Assembly: GCA_902775475.1 (NCBI GenBank) | Contig: CACYME010000016.1 | Location: 1 to 64,000, forward strand | Source of the DNA: an uncultured Prevotellaceae bacterium | GTDB lineage: Bacteria > Bacteroidota > Bacteroidia > Bacteroidales > Bacteroidaceae | Direction: 5' to 3' | Length of the DNA stretch: 64,000 nt | Shown: one piece after another, positions 34,485-43,344 of the stretch | Position numbering within the stretch: the first letter of the stretch is position 1 | Layout: every line of letters starts with the position of its first letter | Program-made: the position numbers and the translations under genes | The notes under the pieces: model-generated | Told to the model about the DNA's origin: nothing | Seen by the model: only the letters and a program-made list of their open reading frames with translations | Database searches by the model: none

Positions 34485-35891
34485 TTATTTGGTTAGGTAA
34501 TCGAATGCGTTGAGCATGATGCGGCCCATGTTGTCGTGGTAGACCGACGTGTAGGGCGTTGGCGAGTTCCAGTCGAAGAGTCCAGAGCCGAAGCAGATGA
34601 TGCCGCCCTTGCCATAGTTGCCATTGGCAGCCTTCAACTCCCAAGCCACCACGGCACCGTCGCCACCATGAGCCAGACCGCGATTGCCAGTAATCTCCTC
34701 GAAGGCTTCCACGCCAGTGTAGGGATTCCAAAGGGCGAACTGCGACGTGGTGTTGCAGATGGTGTAGCCGTTATCGAGCGTGTAGATGGCATCATCGGGT
34801 GCATTAGGATAGGTGATGAGGTTCTTCCACAGCGGATGGTTGACATCGTAGGCGAAGAAGTGCCAGGGGTCGTCGCCCATCAGGTCGGAGCCTTCACCGC
34901 CGCCGCCTCCCCAGCAGTTGTTGGGATAAGCGCTCTCGGGCATGGCACCCAGGGCGATGGCGTAGTTCACGGCTGAGCGGCTGAGCACGAAGGCGCCGCC
35001 ATTCTTCCAGAACTCCTTCATCTTGGGCAGAGCCGTCATGGCACCCGTGGCAGCCTCGGCAAATCCGTTGTAGTTGCCGTAGGCCGGGCTGTGGCGGTGG
35101 AAGAAGATGAGCTTGCACTCGTCGAGCGAGATGCTGCCGCTGGCCACCATGTCCCACGAGGCGTAGGCGGCACCCTCTACATTGCCAGTCAGCCACTTGG
35201 CGGCTGCCTTCTCCTCATCGTTGAGCAGCTCCACATTCTCGGCATCGCCCACGAAGATGGCCACGGGGTTCTCGATGAGCGTCACGTTGACCGTATAGGT
35301 GTTGGTGGCAGTGTTGTCGGTGAGCGTCAGCAGCATCGGCTCGCGGAAGTTGGCCTTCGTGCCGCTGGCGGGGTTGCAGGTGGCATCCTCGCTGCACTCC
35401 ACCTCGAAGGTGGCGTTCTCCAGGTCGATGCCGCTGTTGGCCATCACGCTCACGGTGACGGTCTTGTCGTCCTGATTGATGGCTCCCTTCACGCCCTCGA
35501 GTATGAAGAGCTTCAGCAGGGCCTCGTCGTTGCGCACGCTAATCTGATAGTCCATCACCAGGTCGCCGTTGGTGATGTGCAGGGTGCGGTCGCCGTCGAA
35601 GTTCACACGGTCGCCCACCTTCAGGTTGGCCTGTGCGCCAGGCGACACGCTGAGGCTGGTAATCTCCATCGAGTTCTTCTGGTTGAAGTCTACGGGCACC
35701 TTCACCTTCACCAGTCGCTTCTCGGTGTTGATGGTCCCCTCGTACTTTCCGTCGAGGACGAACTTCTCAACCAGGCACGAACCACTCACGTCGATGCTGC
35801 CCGTGTGGTCGTCGCTGCAAGCGGTCAGGGCTGCGGTGATACCGCAGCATACGAGACAAGCGGCAAAAATGTTCTTTATTTTGGTAATCAT
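34485..35891 (-). CDS. DUF4960-type surface glycan-binding lipoprotein (SGBP2)
   Basis: 468 residues. Signal peptide MITKIKNIFAACLVCCGITAALTAC with SDDHTG after the lipid-carrying Cys. Residues 35-205 hold two repeated beta domains of the kind SCLVEKFVLDGKYEGTIN and LLKLFILEGVKGAINQ (DUF5018-like). The C-terminal region, with VAIFVGDAENVELLN, FWKNGGAFVLSRSAVNYAI and GGIICFGSGLFDWNSP, matches the DUF4960 domain of SGBP1. Ligand capture at the cell surface is the likely role. It is third in the SusC2 module, 44 bp after SusD2. Confidence 0.8.
   Translation of the reverse strand: MITKIKNIFAACLVCCGITAALTACSDDHTGSIDVSGSCLVEKFVLDGKYEGTINTEKRLVKVKVPVDFNQKNSMEITSLSVSPGAQANLKVGDRVNFDGDRTLHITNGDLVMDYQISVRNDEALLKLFILEGVKGAINQDDKTVTVSVMANSGIDLENATFEVECSEDATCNPASGTKANFREPMLLTLTDNTATNTYTVNVTLIENPVAIFVGDAENVELLNDEEKAAAKWLTGNVEGAAYASWDMVASGSISLDECKLIFFHRHSPAYGNYNGFAEAATGAMTALPKMKEFWKNGGAFVLSRSAVNYAIALGAMPESAYPNNCWGGGGGEGSDLMGDDPWHFFAYDVNHPLWKNLITYPNAPDDAIYTLDNGYTICNTTSQFALWNPYTGVEAFEEITGNRGLAHGGDGAVVAWELKAANGNYGKGGIICFGSGLFDWNSPTPYTSVYHDNMGRIMLNAFDYLTK
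35830..35848 (-). repeat. Hairpin in the SGBP2 signal-peptide codons
   Basis: GCTGCGGT-gat-ACCGCAGC, eight perfect pairs, nucleotides 44-62 of the gene. Confidence 0.72.
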
Positions 35892-35935
35892 AACTATAAA
35901 CTATTAACTATAAACTATTAACTATGAACTGTTAT
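35892..35935. repeat. Low-complexity spacer between SusD2 and SGBP2
   Basis: ACTATAAACTATTA repeated about three times in 44 bp. Confidence 0.65.
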
Positions 35936-37687
35936 TTACCACTGTCCGCAGTTCTGCGTGTAGTGACCGTTAGAGGCAGCAATCTGCTCGAAGGGCACGG
36001 GCAGGTACTCGTTTTTATTGGCGGTGAACTGCGAGCCGTCGAGGAAGTTCATCTTCTCGCTCTCGGTGCTGTAGAAGCGGTTGAGCACGGTGGCAGCATC
36101 GCCCCAGCGCACGAGGTCGAAGAAGCGCTCGCACTCCATGGCCAGTTCCAGACGGCGCTCCATCTTCACAATCTTCATGGCATCGTCCTTGGAGTAAGAG
36201 CCGCTGTACTTGCCCACGGCATAGTGGACACCATACTTATTAGGATAGTTCGACACGATGCTGTTGCCAGCCATGCTGATGGCACGCTGGCGCACCTGGT
36301 TCACCAGTGCAATGGCATCGGCAGTCTGCCCCAGCTGTGCCAGCGCCTCGGCACGCATCAGCAGCACGTCAGCATAGCGCAGCACCACGCGGTTCATGGA
36401 GCTGGCCCACTGGTTGTCGCACACATAAAGGTAGCTGTCGGTCAGTGCAGGGTCGACGTTCTGCTTCAGCGACACGAAGTAGCCGTATTTACCGCCTGAA
36501 CGGCTCCATGTGTTGGTCTGGCTAATCATGAAGTTGGTGTTGAACATATAGGGAGTGCCTGGCACGCCCACGGTGACGAAGAGACGCGGGTCAACGGTCT
36601 GTGCCGAGCCTACGGTGTAGTCGTCGGCCTGGGTGTCGAAGACGGGCAGACCATCGCTGGTGGTGCGATAGGCGTTGACCAGGTTGATGGATGGCTTGTA
36701 GAAGTCGCAACCCGAGTCGTGAACCTTGGGGATGCAGGGCACAATGAGTCGGTAGGAGAAGTTCAGGTTGCCCCAAGTGGTGCCGTCGTTGTGCGAATAC
36801 TGGATGGCCCAGAGGCTCTCCTTACCGTTCTCGTATTGCTCCTCGGGGCGGAAATTGTTGTGCAGGTCGCTCTCCAGTGCGTAGCCGCCTTGGGCATAGA
36901 TGGACAGGTCGGTGTACTGCACCACCTTCTTCAGGTCGTCCTCGTTGACGGAGGTCACCTGGTTGCTGTTGGGGTCGTCCTGACGATAGGCTTTATAAAG
37001 GTACACCTTGGCCAACAGGGCGGCACAGGCAGCCTTCGTGGGGCGTCCCTTCTCCATCTGCACGGCGGGCAGCACGGCATAGGCAGCCTCCAGGTCATTG
37101 ATGATTTGTTGCCAGCCCTCGTCGTTGGTGTACTCCGTGTTCGACAGGTTGTTGTAGTCGGCTTCCTGCATGTTGGGCTTGTTCACGAAGGGAATCTTCT
37201 TGAACAGACGCTTCAGCTGAAAGTGGCCATAGGCTCGCAGGAACTTCATCTCGGCGGTGCGCTGCTGGATGGTGCTGTTCTCTTGGTCGGCCTCGGCCAG
37301 GATGTCGAGCGACAGACTGATGCGCGACAGGTATTTATAGAAACGATTCCAGATGTCGTTGTAGGGCCAGTCCTTGGTCATCACTCCGGTGCTCTTCTCC
37401 AGGATATGGAAAGGCTCGCCGTCGGAGAAGTCGGAGCCGCCCACGTAGGCGTCATCGGAGCGTGTGTCGTAGTTCCAAAGCGAGAACGATGAGTTCATGT
37501 CCTCGATGCTCACCAGTCCGGCGTAAGCCGAAATCAGCACATTGTCGATATACTCAGGGTTCTTCACCTCGTCCTGAGTCAGCGTGGCTTGCGGCACTTG
37601 CTCTTCGAGGAAGTCGCTGCAGGAGGTGATGGCTGCTGTCATACAGCAGCAAACAGAACAGGCAATGAGTTTATATATTGTTTTCAT
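35936..37687 (-). CDS. SusD-like outer-membrane glycan-binding lipoprotein (SusD2)
   Basis: 583 residues from the ATG at 37687. The signal peptide MKTIYKLIACSVCCCMTAAITSC is followed by SDFLEEQVPQATLTQDEV. Family sequence includes FLRAYGHFQLKRLFKKIPFV, ALLAKVYLYKAYRQ, NRVVLRYADVLLMRAEALAQLG and RRLELAMECERFFDLVRWG. It pairs with SusC2, whose stop is 13 bp upstream, to bind and hand over fructo-oligosaccharides. The upstream ATG at 37723 was rejected because the signal peptide begins at 37687. Confidence 0.95.
   Translation of the reverse strand: MKTIYKLIACSVCCCMTAAITSCSDFLEEQVPQATLTQDEVKNPEYIDNVLISAYAGLVSIEDMNSSFSLWNYDTRSDDAYVGGSDFSDGEPFHILEKSTGVMTKDWPYNDIWNRFYKYLSRISLSLDILAEADQENSTIQQRTAEMKFLRAYGHFQLKRLFKKIPFVNKPNMQEADYNNLSNTEYTNDEGWQQIINDLEAAYAVLPAVQMEKGRPTKAACAALLAKVYLYKAYRQDDPNSNQVTSVNEDDLKKVVQYTDLSIYAQGGYALESDLHNNFRPEEQYENGKESLWAIQYSHNDGTTWGNLNFSYRLIVPCIPKVHDSGCDFYKPSINLVNAYRTTSDGLPVFDTQADDYTVGSAQTVDPRLFVTVGVPGTPYMFNTNFMISQTNTWSRSGGKYGYFVSLKQNVDPALTDSYLYVCDNQWASSMNRVVLRYADVLLMRAEALAQLGQTADAIALVNQVRQRAISMAGNSIVSNYPNKYGVHYAVGKYSGSYSKDDAMKIVKMERRLELAMECERFFDLVRWGDAATVLNRFYSTESEKMNFLDGSQFTANKNEYLPVPFEQIAASNGHYTQNCGQW
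37632..37650 (-). repeat. Hairpin in the SusD2 signal-peptide codons
   Basis: GCTGCTGT-cat-ACAGCAGC. Relative to SGBP2 a G-C pair became T-A on both arms. Nucleotides 38-56 of the gene. Confidence 0.72.
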
Positions 37688-37700
37688 ATTTTTGCTGTAT

Positions 37701-40700
37701 TTAGAATGAAACGTTGAGTCCAAAGGTCAAATTGAGGGGGATGGGATAGTTGAATCCGGGGTTCTCTGGGTCGGCGCCGGTGAACTTGCTGCTCTTGATG
37801 GTCAGCAGGTTCTGGGCCGAGGCATAGAGGCGCACGCGGTCCAGGTGCAGCTTGTCGGTCACCGTCTTGGGCATGTTGTAGCCCAGCTGTATGGTGCGCA
37901 GCTTCACATACGAACCGTTCTCGATGAAATAGGACGACACACGGCCCTCGCGGTTGGTGTCCGAGGTGGTCAGTGCGGGGATGTCGCTGCCGGGGTTGGC
38001 GGGGCTCCAGGCGTCGAGCACGCGCACGCCCTTGTTCAGATAAGGTACGTTGATGGCCGAGTTGGCCCAGAAGTCGGTCTGCGACTTGTAGCCACGGCAG
38101 TCAACGTCAACGCCCTGCACGCCCTGCCAGAACATGGTCAGGTCGAAATCCTTGTACTGCAAGTAGATGTTCAGACCCCACGTGAAGTCGGGCGTCGGGT
38201 CGTAAATCCAGTCCTGGTCGTCCTCGGTCACCATTCCGTCGCCGTTCAGGTCCTTATAGCGGATGCGGCCCAGTCCGGCGCCTTCCTGCTTGGCATGGTT
38301 GTCAATCTCTGCCTGGCTCTTGAAGATGCCGTCGTAGATGTAGCCCACCTGCGAGAACATGGGGTGTCCCACCACGCTCTTCACGCCGTTGCCGCCGTAC
38401 TTGCCGTTGGCAGCCACCGTTTCGGGCAGCTTAGTAATCTCGTTCACATATTTGCTGATGTTACCACTGATGTCCCACGAGAAGTCGTTGGCCAGACGGT
38501 GGCGGTAGCCCACGGTGAGTTCCCAACCGTTGTTTTTCACCTCGCCGGCGTTGATCCACTGGCCAGCGCCCTCGCCCATGGCGGCGATGCCCTCCATGAA
38601 GAGCAGGATGTCGGTGGTGTTCTTGTTGAACCAGTCGAACGAGCCGTAGACCTCGTTGCCGATGAGTGCGAAGTCGAGACCGATGTTGTGCTGTGTGGTG
38701 GTCTCCCACTTGATGTCGTTGTTGCCACGCTGATTGCGCACATAGCCGTTGTCGAGGTCGTAGCCGCCGTTCTTTCCTGCGATGTCGTAGGAGGAACCAG
38801 CCTGACCGCTGCCCCAGAGTCCTGTGGAGACGACCGACTTATAGAGCGTGTAGCGTGCCGTGTTCGAAATCTCCTGGTTACCCGTCTGTCCCCACGAGTA
38901 GCGCAGCTTCAGGTTGTCGAGCCAGCCCTTGGTACCCTCCATGAACTTCTCCTCGCTGATGCGCCAGCCGGCACTGACGGAGGGGAATGTACCATACTGC
39001 TTGTTCTCACCGAAGCGGCTGGAGCCATCGCGACGGATGGTGAACGAAGCCAGATACTTGTCGTCGTAGGTGTAGTTCACCTTGCCGAAGAACGACACGA
39101 GCGAGAAGCCCTCGCCGAAGCCCTCGGCCAACTGGCGGCCAGCACCTGCGCTGGGCCACATGTAGTCGGTGTTGAGGATGGCCAGCTCGTAGCGCTTGGC
39201 ACTGTTCATCTTATAGTCCTGACGGTTCACCTCGGTGCCAATCATGGCATCGCCACGGTGCTTGCCTATCTCGAGGTTGTAGGTGGCGATGGCGTTCCAC
39301 ATCCAGCGCATCCAGTGCTCCTGCTTGCCCTCGACGGCGCTGTCGGTGCGCATCACCTTACCATTGGCGATGGGATAGGTAAAGAAGCGCTGCTCCTTCT
39401 GCGTGTAGTCCATGCCGAGGGTGGTGCGAACCATGAAGTTCTTGAAGGGGGTGATGCTCAGGTGAATGTCGCCGAAGGAGCGCCACTGGGTGTATTCGTT
39501 GTCCTTGGCATTGTCGATCATGCTCAGCGGGTTCTCGCGCTCGGAATAGGCGCCGAGGGCCTGGGCGTACTTGCCATTCTCGGCGTAGATGGGGAAGTTG
39601 GGGTTGAACTCCAGTGCGTGCTCCAGCACACCGCCGGGAGCGTCGACACCCATGGTGCGGTTTATGGTGAAGTTCTCGCCCAGCACCACCTTGCCGTCGA
39701 ACAGCTTGTAGTCGGCATTGGCACGGGCCGACAGTCGGCTGAAGTAGCTCTCCTTGATGGTGCCCTGGTTGCCATAGTAGCCCACGCTGAAGAACGAGTT
39801 GCCCTTCTCCGAGCCGTTGCTCACCGAGAGGTTATACTGCTGAACGACGCCCGTGCGGGTAATTTCCTTGAACCAGTCGGTGTCGCCGGCACGCACCGAA
39901 GCGTTGTCGTCGAGGTACATGTTCATCGTCATCTTGTTCAGCACGGGGTTGCCATTCTGGTCGTAGCCCCAGTCGTAGTTGTAGCCCAGGTTGTTGTTCG
40001 AGGGGTTTAGACCGTCGTTCACGCACGCCTGCCAGTAGGCACGTCCCCACTCGCTGGCGTTCATCGTCTCAATCTTGTTCGTATAGAACGACGTGGCCAC
40101 GCTTCCGTCGAAGTTCACCTTCACCTTGCCGTCCTTGCCCTTCTTTGTGGTGATGATGATGACACCATTGGCGGCACGGCTACCGTAGATGCTGGCCGAG
40201 GCGGCATCCTTCAGCACCTGTATGCTCTCGATGTCGTTGCCGTTCAGCTCGTGCATGCCAGCCTTCGTGGGCACGCCGTCGATGATGTAGAGCGGGTCGT
40301 TGTCGTTGAGCGTTCCCACACCGCGTATGCGCACGGTGGCAGCACCGCTCGGGTTACCGTCGGCCTGGATGTTCATGCCCGGCACGCGGCCCTGCAGGGC
40401 CTTCATCGGGTTGTTCTCGTTTTGCTTGGCCATCTCGTCGACGCTCACCTCGGCCTTGCGCTGGGTGGTATAACCCGTCACCACCACTTCTTGCAGCACC
40501 TTGTCGTCGGGCACCAGCTCCACTTTCATGCCCATGGCGGCGGGCACCTCTTGCGTCTGGTAGCCAATGTAGGAAATCGCCAGCACAGCGCCAGCCTTGA
40601 CCTTGATTTTGAAGTTTCCCTCAAAGTCGGTCACCGTGCCGTTGCTGGTTCCTTTCTCCATCACTGTGGCACCGATAACCCCTTCGCCGAAGTCATCGAG

Positions 40701-40790
40701 CACCGTGCCGCTTATCTCCGTCTGCGCGTACAATGCTGTACTGGCAAAGATGAGCGACATACTCAGCAGAAATCTCCTTAGTCTTTCCAT
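37701..40790 (-). CDS. SusC-like TonB-dependent transporter (SusC2)
   Basis: 1029 residues. Signal peptide ending LYAQ, regulatory beta domain (TEISGTVLDDFGEGVIGATV), SusC signature LQEVVVTGYTTQRKAEVSVDEM, plug motifs ATVRIRGVGTLNDNDPLYIIDGVPT and SIYGSRAANGVIIITTK. The barrel ends LTFGLNVSF. It imports glycans together with SusD2 (13 bp downstream). It heads the module SusC2-SusD2-SGBP2-GH32-carbohydrate-binding protein, all leftward, and follows regulator 2. The signal codons carry a short GTACA...TGTAC hairpin, as do those of SusC1. Confidence 0.96.
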   Translation of the reverse strand: MERLRRFLLSMSLIFASTALYAQTEISGTVLDDFGEGVIGATVMEKGTSNGTVTDFEGNFKIKVKAGAVLAISYIGYQTQEVPAAMGMKVELVPDDKVLQEVVVTGYTTQRKAEVSVDEMAKQNENNPMKALQGRVPGMNIQADGNPSGAATVRIRGVGTLNDNDPLYIIDGVPTKAGMHELNGNDIESIQVLKDAASASIYGSRAANGVIIITTKKGKDGKVKVNFDGSVATSFYTNKIETMNASEWGRAYWQACVNDGLNPSNNNLGYNYDWGYDQNGNPVLNKMTMNMYLDDNASVRAGDTDWFKEITRTGVVQQYNLSVSNGSEKGNSFFSVGYYGNQGTIKESYFSRLSARANADYKLFDGKVVLGENFTINRTMGVDAPGGVLEHALEFNPNFPIYAENGKYAQALGAYSERENPLSMIDNAKDNEYTQWRSFGDIHLSITPFKNFMVRTTLGMDYTQKEQRFFTYPIANGKVMRTDSAVEGKQEHWMRWMWNAIATYNLEIGKHRGDAMIGTEVNRQDYKMNSAKRYELAILNTDYMWPSAGAGRQLAEGFGEGFSLVSFFGKVNYTYDDKYLASFTIRRDGSSRFGENKQYGTFPSVSAGWRISEEKFMEGTKGWLDNLKLRYSWGQTGNQEISNTARYTLYKSVVSTGLWGSGQAGSSYDIAGKNGGYDLDNGYVRNQRGNNDIKWETTTQHNIGLDFALIGNEVYGSFDWFNKNTTDILLFMEGIAAMGEGAGQWINAGEVKNNGWELTVGYRHRLANDFSWDISGNISKYVNEITKLPETVAANGKYGGNGVKSVVGHPMFSQVGYIYDGIFKSQAEIDNHAKQEGAGLGRIRYKDLNGDGMVTEDDQDWIYDPTPDFTWGLNIYLQYKDFDLTMFWQGVQGVDVDCRGYKSQTDFWANSAINVPYLNKGVRVLDAWSPANPGSDIPALTTSDTNREGRVSSYFIENGSYVKLRTIQLGYNMPKTVTDKLHLDRVRLYASAQNLLTIKSSKFTGADPENPGFNYPIPLNLTFGLNVSF

Positions 40791-40836
40791 TTGCTCTTAC
40801 GTTTTTAGTTAATACCATTGTTACAGAAATCTGCCG

Positions 40837-40901
40837 CAAAAGTAGTAACCAAAAGCGCAAGAGCGTGTCAAATATCGTTCTGTAAGTATTAAAAATGATA
40901 C
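40837..40901 (-). promoter_or_regulatory. Operator-promoter of SusC2
   Basis: The -7 box TACTTTTG on the minus strand is at 40837-40844. Plus-strand pentamers are CGTTC (40876-40880) and GATAC (40897-40901), at 31 nt and 21 bp further, the same geometry and nearly the same sequence as SusC1. No TTTG at -33. Confidence 0.72.
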
Positions 40902-40935
40902 ATGAAACAAATGTTGACTATAATGTTTGTTTCGT

Positions 40936-42492
40936 TCAGTTCGCCGTTTCCCTCAACTCCATGGGCAGTTTGCCGTATTGTTCCTTGAAACACTTGGAGA
41001 AATAGCCCGGCGTGTTGAATCCCACCTCGAAGGCAATCTCCGCCACGGTCTTCGTGGTGCTGCCCAGTAGTGCGTAGGCCCGCTGCAGCCGCATCTGTCG
41101 CAACAGCTCCACGGGTGTCTGCCCGGTGATGGCCTTCACCTTCCTGTAGAGCTGCACGCGCCCCAGCCCCAGCTCCTCGCCCAGGTCCTCCATCTTCAGG
41201 TTGGGGTTGGCGATGTGCTTGCGAATGGCCTCATTGAGCTGCTCGGCAAAGATGACGTCCTGCGAGCGGGGCGGCGGCAGGTCGTCGTCGGGCTTGTCGA
41301 AGATGTCGTGCAGGCGGCGGCTGCTGGCATCGGTGTAGAAGAGCGTCTGCTCCTCGTTCATCGACTGGCGCTGACGGATGGCCTTGCGGGCCAGCAGCCA
41401 GGCACGGCAGGCCATGACGACAGCCACGACGAGGGCCACGATGCAGGCGAGGCTGGCCAGCAGGATTTTGTGCTGTGCGTCGTAGTGCACCAGCGACTGC
41501 TCCAGCTTGTCGTGGATGGTGATGAGGTCCTCGCCCTGCTGCAGCAGCTCGCGGCTGTTCATCGCCACCAGGTCGGCGTTATCGGGCGTCACCATCATGC
41601 TGGGCAGGTAGTTGTCGCGCTCGTAGGGCTGGCCCGTCAGGATGTCGAGCGCCAGCCTGACGATGAGCTCGCCATGCGTAGGATAGATGTAGGAACCGTC
41701 CTCGATGCCCTGCTGAATGTAGCTGATGCCTTCGTCGGGCATGCCGTCAATGCCAAGCACCTTGACCTGCTCCGCCAGCCCGGCCTCCTCCAGAGCACGG
41801 TGGGCGCCATTGGCCATGAAGTCGCTATGGCAGAACACGATGTCGGGGCGCTGGCCAGCAGCCAGCTGCTCGCTGACCACCTGATAGGCATCCTCCGTCG
41901 ACCAGTCGCTGTTGATGCTGACGTAGTCAAGCTCAGGATGCGCCAGCATCACCTGCTCGAAGCCGGCATGGCGCTCCTGGGCTGGCGACGTGCTCATGGT
42001 GGCCGTCACCTCCAGCACCCTCGGCCTGTGGCCGTTGGCCTGCATCTGGCTCGCCAGGCTGACCGCGTAATGAGCCACGGTCTTGCCGGCCTCGGTGTTG
42101 TTGCCACCGATGAAAGCCGTGTAATCGTCGGTATCGGCCTTGCGGTCGAAGCAAATGACGGGGATGCCCTTTTCCTTGGCACGGGCAATGGCATCGGCAA
42201 TGGGAGCTGCCTCGTTGGGCGCCACCACCAGCAAGTCGATGTCGCTTGCGGCCAGCGAGTCGATTTGCCGGATTTGCCGCTCGGTGTCGTCGTAAGAATC
42301 AATAATCGTCACCTGCACATCGTGCTCATAGAGGTGCTGGGCGGCCAGCATCTCGCGGTTCACCTTCTGCCGCCAGTTGCCCTGAGAGCACTGCGACACG
42401 CCTATCTTGTAAGTTCTCCCGCCATTGGAACACGCTGCAAGTAGCACGGCCAGCAGTAGTAAAACGAAAGATTTCGTGGTTGCTTTTTCCAT
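40936..42492 (-). CDS. Regulator 2: membrane-tethered sugar-binding/AraC protein
   Basis: 518 residues. Lipobox-like LAAC at 18-21. Residues 25-320 are the periplasmic sugar-binding domain with FDRKADTDDYTAFIGGNNTE, almost as in regulator 1. One membrane helix lies at 343-363. The cytoplasmic side begins MNEEQTLFYTDASSRRLHDIF, which aligns with the first part of the kinase dimerisation domain of regulator 1 (FYTNASHQLKTPL) but lacks the phospho-accepting His. It then passes after about 15 residues into the AraC domain (415-515, NPNLKMEDLGEELGLGRVQLYRKV). Kinase, ATPase and receiver are all gone. It would be a one-component transmembrane activator, probably of SusC2, 145 bp downstream. Confidence 0.88.
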   Translation of the reverse strand: MEKATTKSFVLLLLAVLLAACSNGGRTYKIGVSQCSQGNWRQKVNREMLAAQHLYEHDVQVTIIDSYDDTERQIRQIDSLAASDIDLLVVAPNEAAPIADAIARAKEKGIPVICFDRKADTDDYTAFIGGNNTEAGKTVAHYAVSLASQMQANGHRPRVLEVTATMSTSPAQERHAGFEQVMLAHPELDYVSINSDWSTEDAYQVVSEQLAAGQRPDIVFCHSDFMANGAHRALEEAGLAEQVKVLGIDGMPDEGISYIQQGIEDGSYIYPTHGELIVRLALDILTGQPYERDNYLPSMMVTPDNADLVAMNSRELLQQGEDLITIHDKLEQSLVHYDAQHKILLASLACIVALVVAVVMACRAWLLARKAIRQRQSMNEEQTLFYTDASSRRLHDIFDKPDDDLPPPRSQDVIFAEQLNEAIRKHIANPNLKMEDLGEELGLGRVQLYRKVKAITGQTPVELLRQMRLQRAYALLGSTTKTVAEIAFEVGFNTPGYFSKCFKEQYGKLPMELRETAN

Positions 42493-42530
42493 AGTCAGTT
42501 CAAGTTTTTATTGTTTTAGCTATTCGGTTG

Positions 42531-42538
42531 CAAAGGTA
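42531..42538 (-). promoter_or_regulatory. -7 box for regulator 2
   Basis: TACCTTTG on the minus strand, 38 nt before the start codon; the 22-bp palindromic tandem repeat lies just upstream of this promoter. Confidence 0.6.
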
Positions 42539-42597
42539 ACGAAAACTTTTCATAATAAGAACAAAGACGACGGAAAAAATTCTTTAGTACCCCAATC

Positions 42598-42663
42598 GGT
42601 ATATCGCCTATATACCGATGGTATATCGCCTATATACCGATGGTATATTGCCCATATACCGAT
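42598..42663. repeat. 22-bp tandem repeat of a palindrome, three copies
   Basis: Units at 42598, 42620 and 42642. Each contains GGTATAT...ATATACC, an inverted repeat with a CGCCT or TGCCC centre, spaced by about two helical turns. It sits 60 bp upstream of the regulator 2 -7 box, where an operator would be expected. Confidence 0.85.
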
Positions 42664-42711
42664 TTTCAACCGCACTGTACGAAAAAGAAAGGATTGCTGT
42701 CCTCGTACTGC

Positions 42712-43344
42712 TCAGAGCACAATGACGTCGAGGGCAATGTTGAGCCGCACTTCCCTACCCTGCTGGCTGGTGACGAGCTGGCGGACGATACGCTGCAGGC
42801 CCTTGGGCGTGCTGTCGTCAGGGGTGAAGCTGACGCTGAGCACCTCGCGCCTGTAGCCAGAATCCTCCGGCCCTTCCGATGGTGGTTCGCCACGATGCAA
42901 CACCACGACGGTGCGCTCCTTGGTCTCGCCAGGCAGCATGCGCCCCAGGTCGAAGTGGTCAGCCGAGAGCCGCAGGCTGTCGTTGATGCGCACGGGGAAC
43001 TGGCGCAGCAGCGTTTCCTCGCTGGTGATGCAGGTGCCGGTAAGGGCGAGGCGAAGCGTGCCATCATTCCACAGCAACGTACCCACCTCCTCGAACTCGC
43101 CACCCTTGCCACGAGGATTGAAGCGCAGGCTGACGCATGCGCTGTCGCCCGCTGCCACCCTGGCACCCTTCTCAAAATGAATAGTGGTACAGCCACACGA
43201 GGTGTAGCCCTGGGAAAGGACAACAGCCTCGGTGCCGCTGTTGCGCAGCCAGAAGTCGTGCTGCACGGGGCCGTCAGCCTCGTGGATGGTGCCCAGCGAA
43301 ACGGTGGCCAGGCCCATCACGACCAAGCTGTCAACGAGCAACAT
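42712..43344 (-). CDS. DUF1573-type protein without a recognisable signal peptide
   Basis: 210 residues from the ATG at 43344, which overlaps the GH32 stop by 14 nt. The segment LATVSLGTIHEADGPVQHDFWLRNSGTEAVVL and the motif TSCGCTTIHFEKG are characteristic of DUF1573, an immunoglobulin-like domain common in secreted Bacteroidetes proteins. A second beta domain follows (FPVRINDSLRLSADHFDLG). Most relatives have a signal peptide; here the domain starts almost at residue 9 and none is evident, so the protein may be truncated or cytoplasmic. It is last in the SusC3 module and its role in fructan use is unknown. Confidence 0.68.
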   Translation of the reverse strand: MLLVDSLVVMGLATVSLGTIHEADGPVQHDFWLRNSGTEAVVLSQGYTSCGCTTIHFEKGARVAAGDSACVSLRFNPRGKGGEFEEVGTLLWNDGTLRLALTGTCITSEETLLRQFPVRINDSLRLSADHFDLGRMLPGETKERTVVVLHRGEPPSEGPEDSGYRREVLSVSFTPDDSTPKGLQRIVRQLVTSQQGREVRLNIALDVIVL

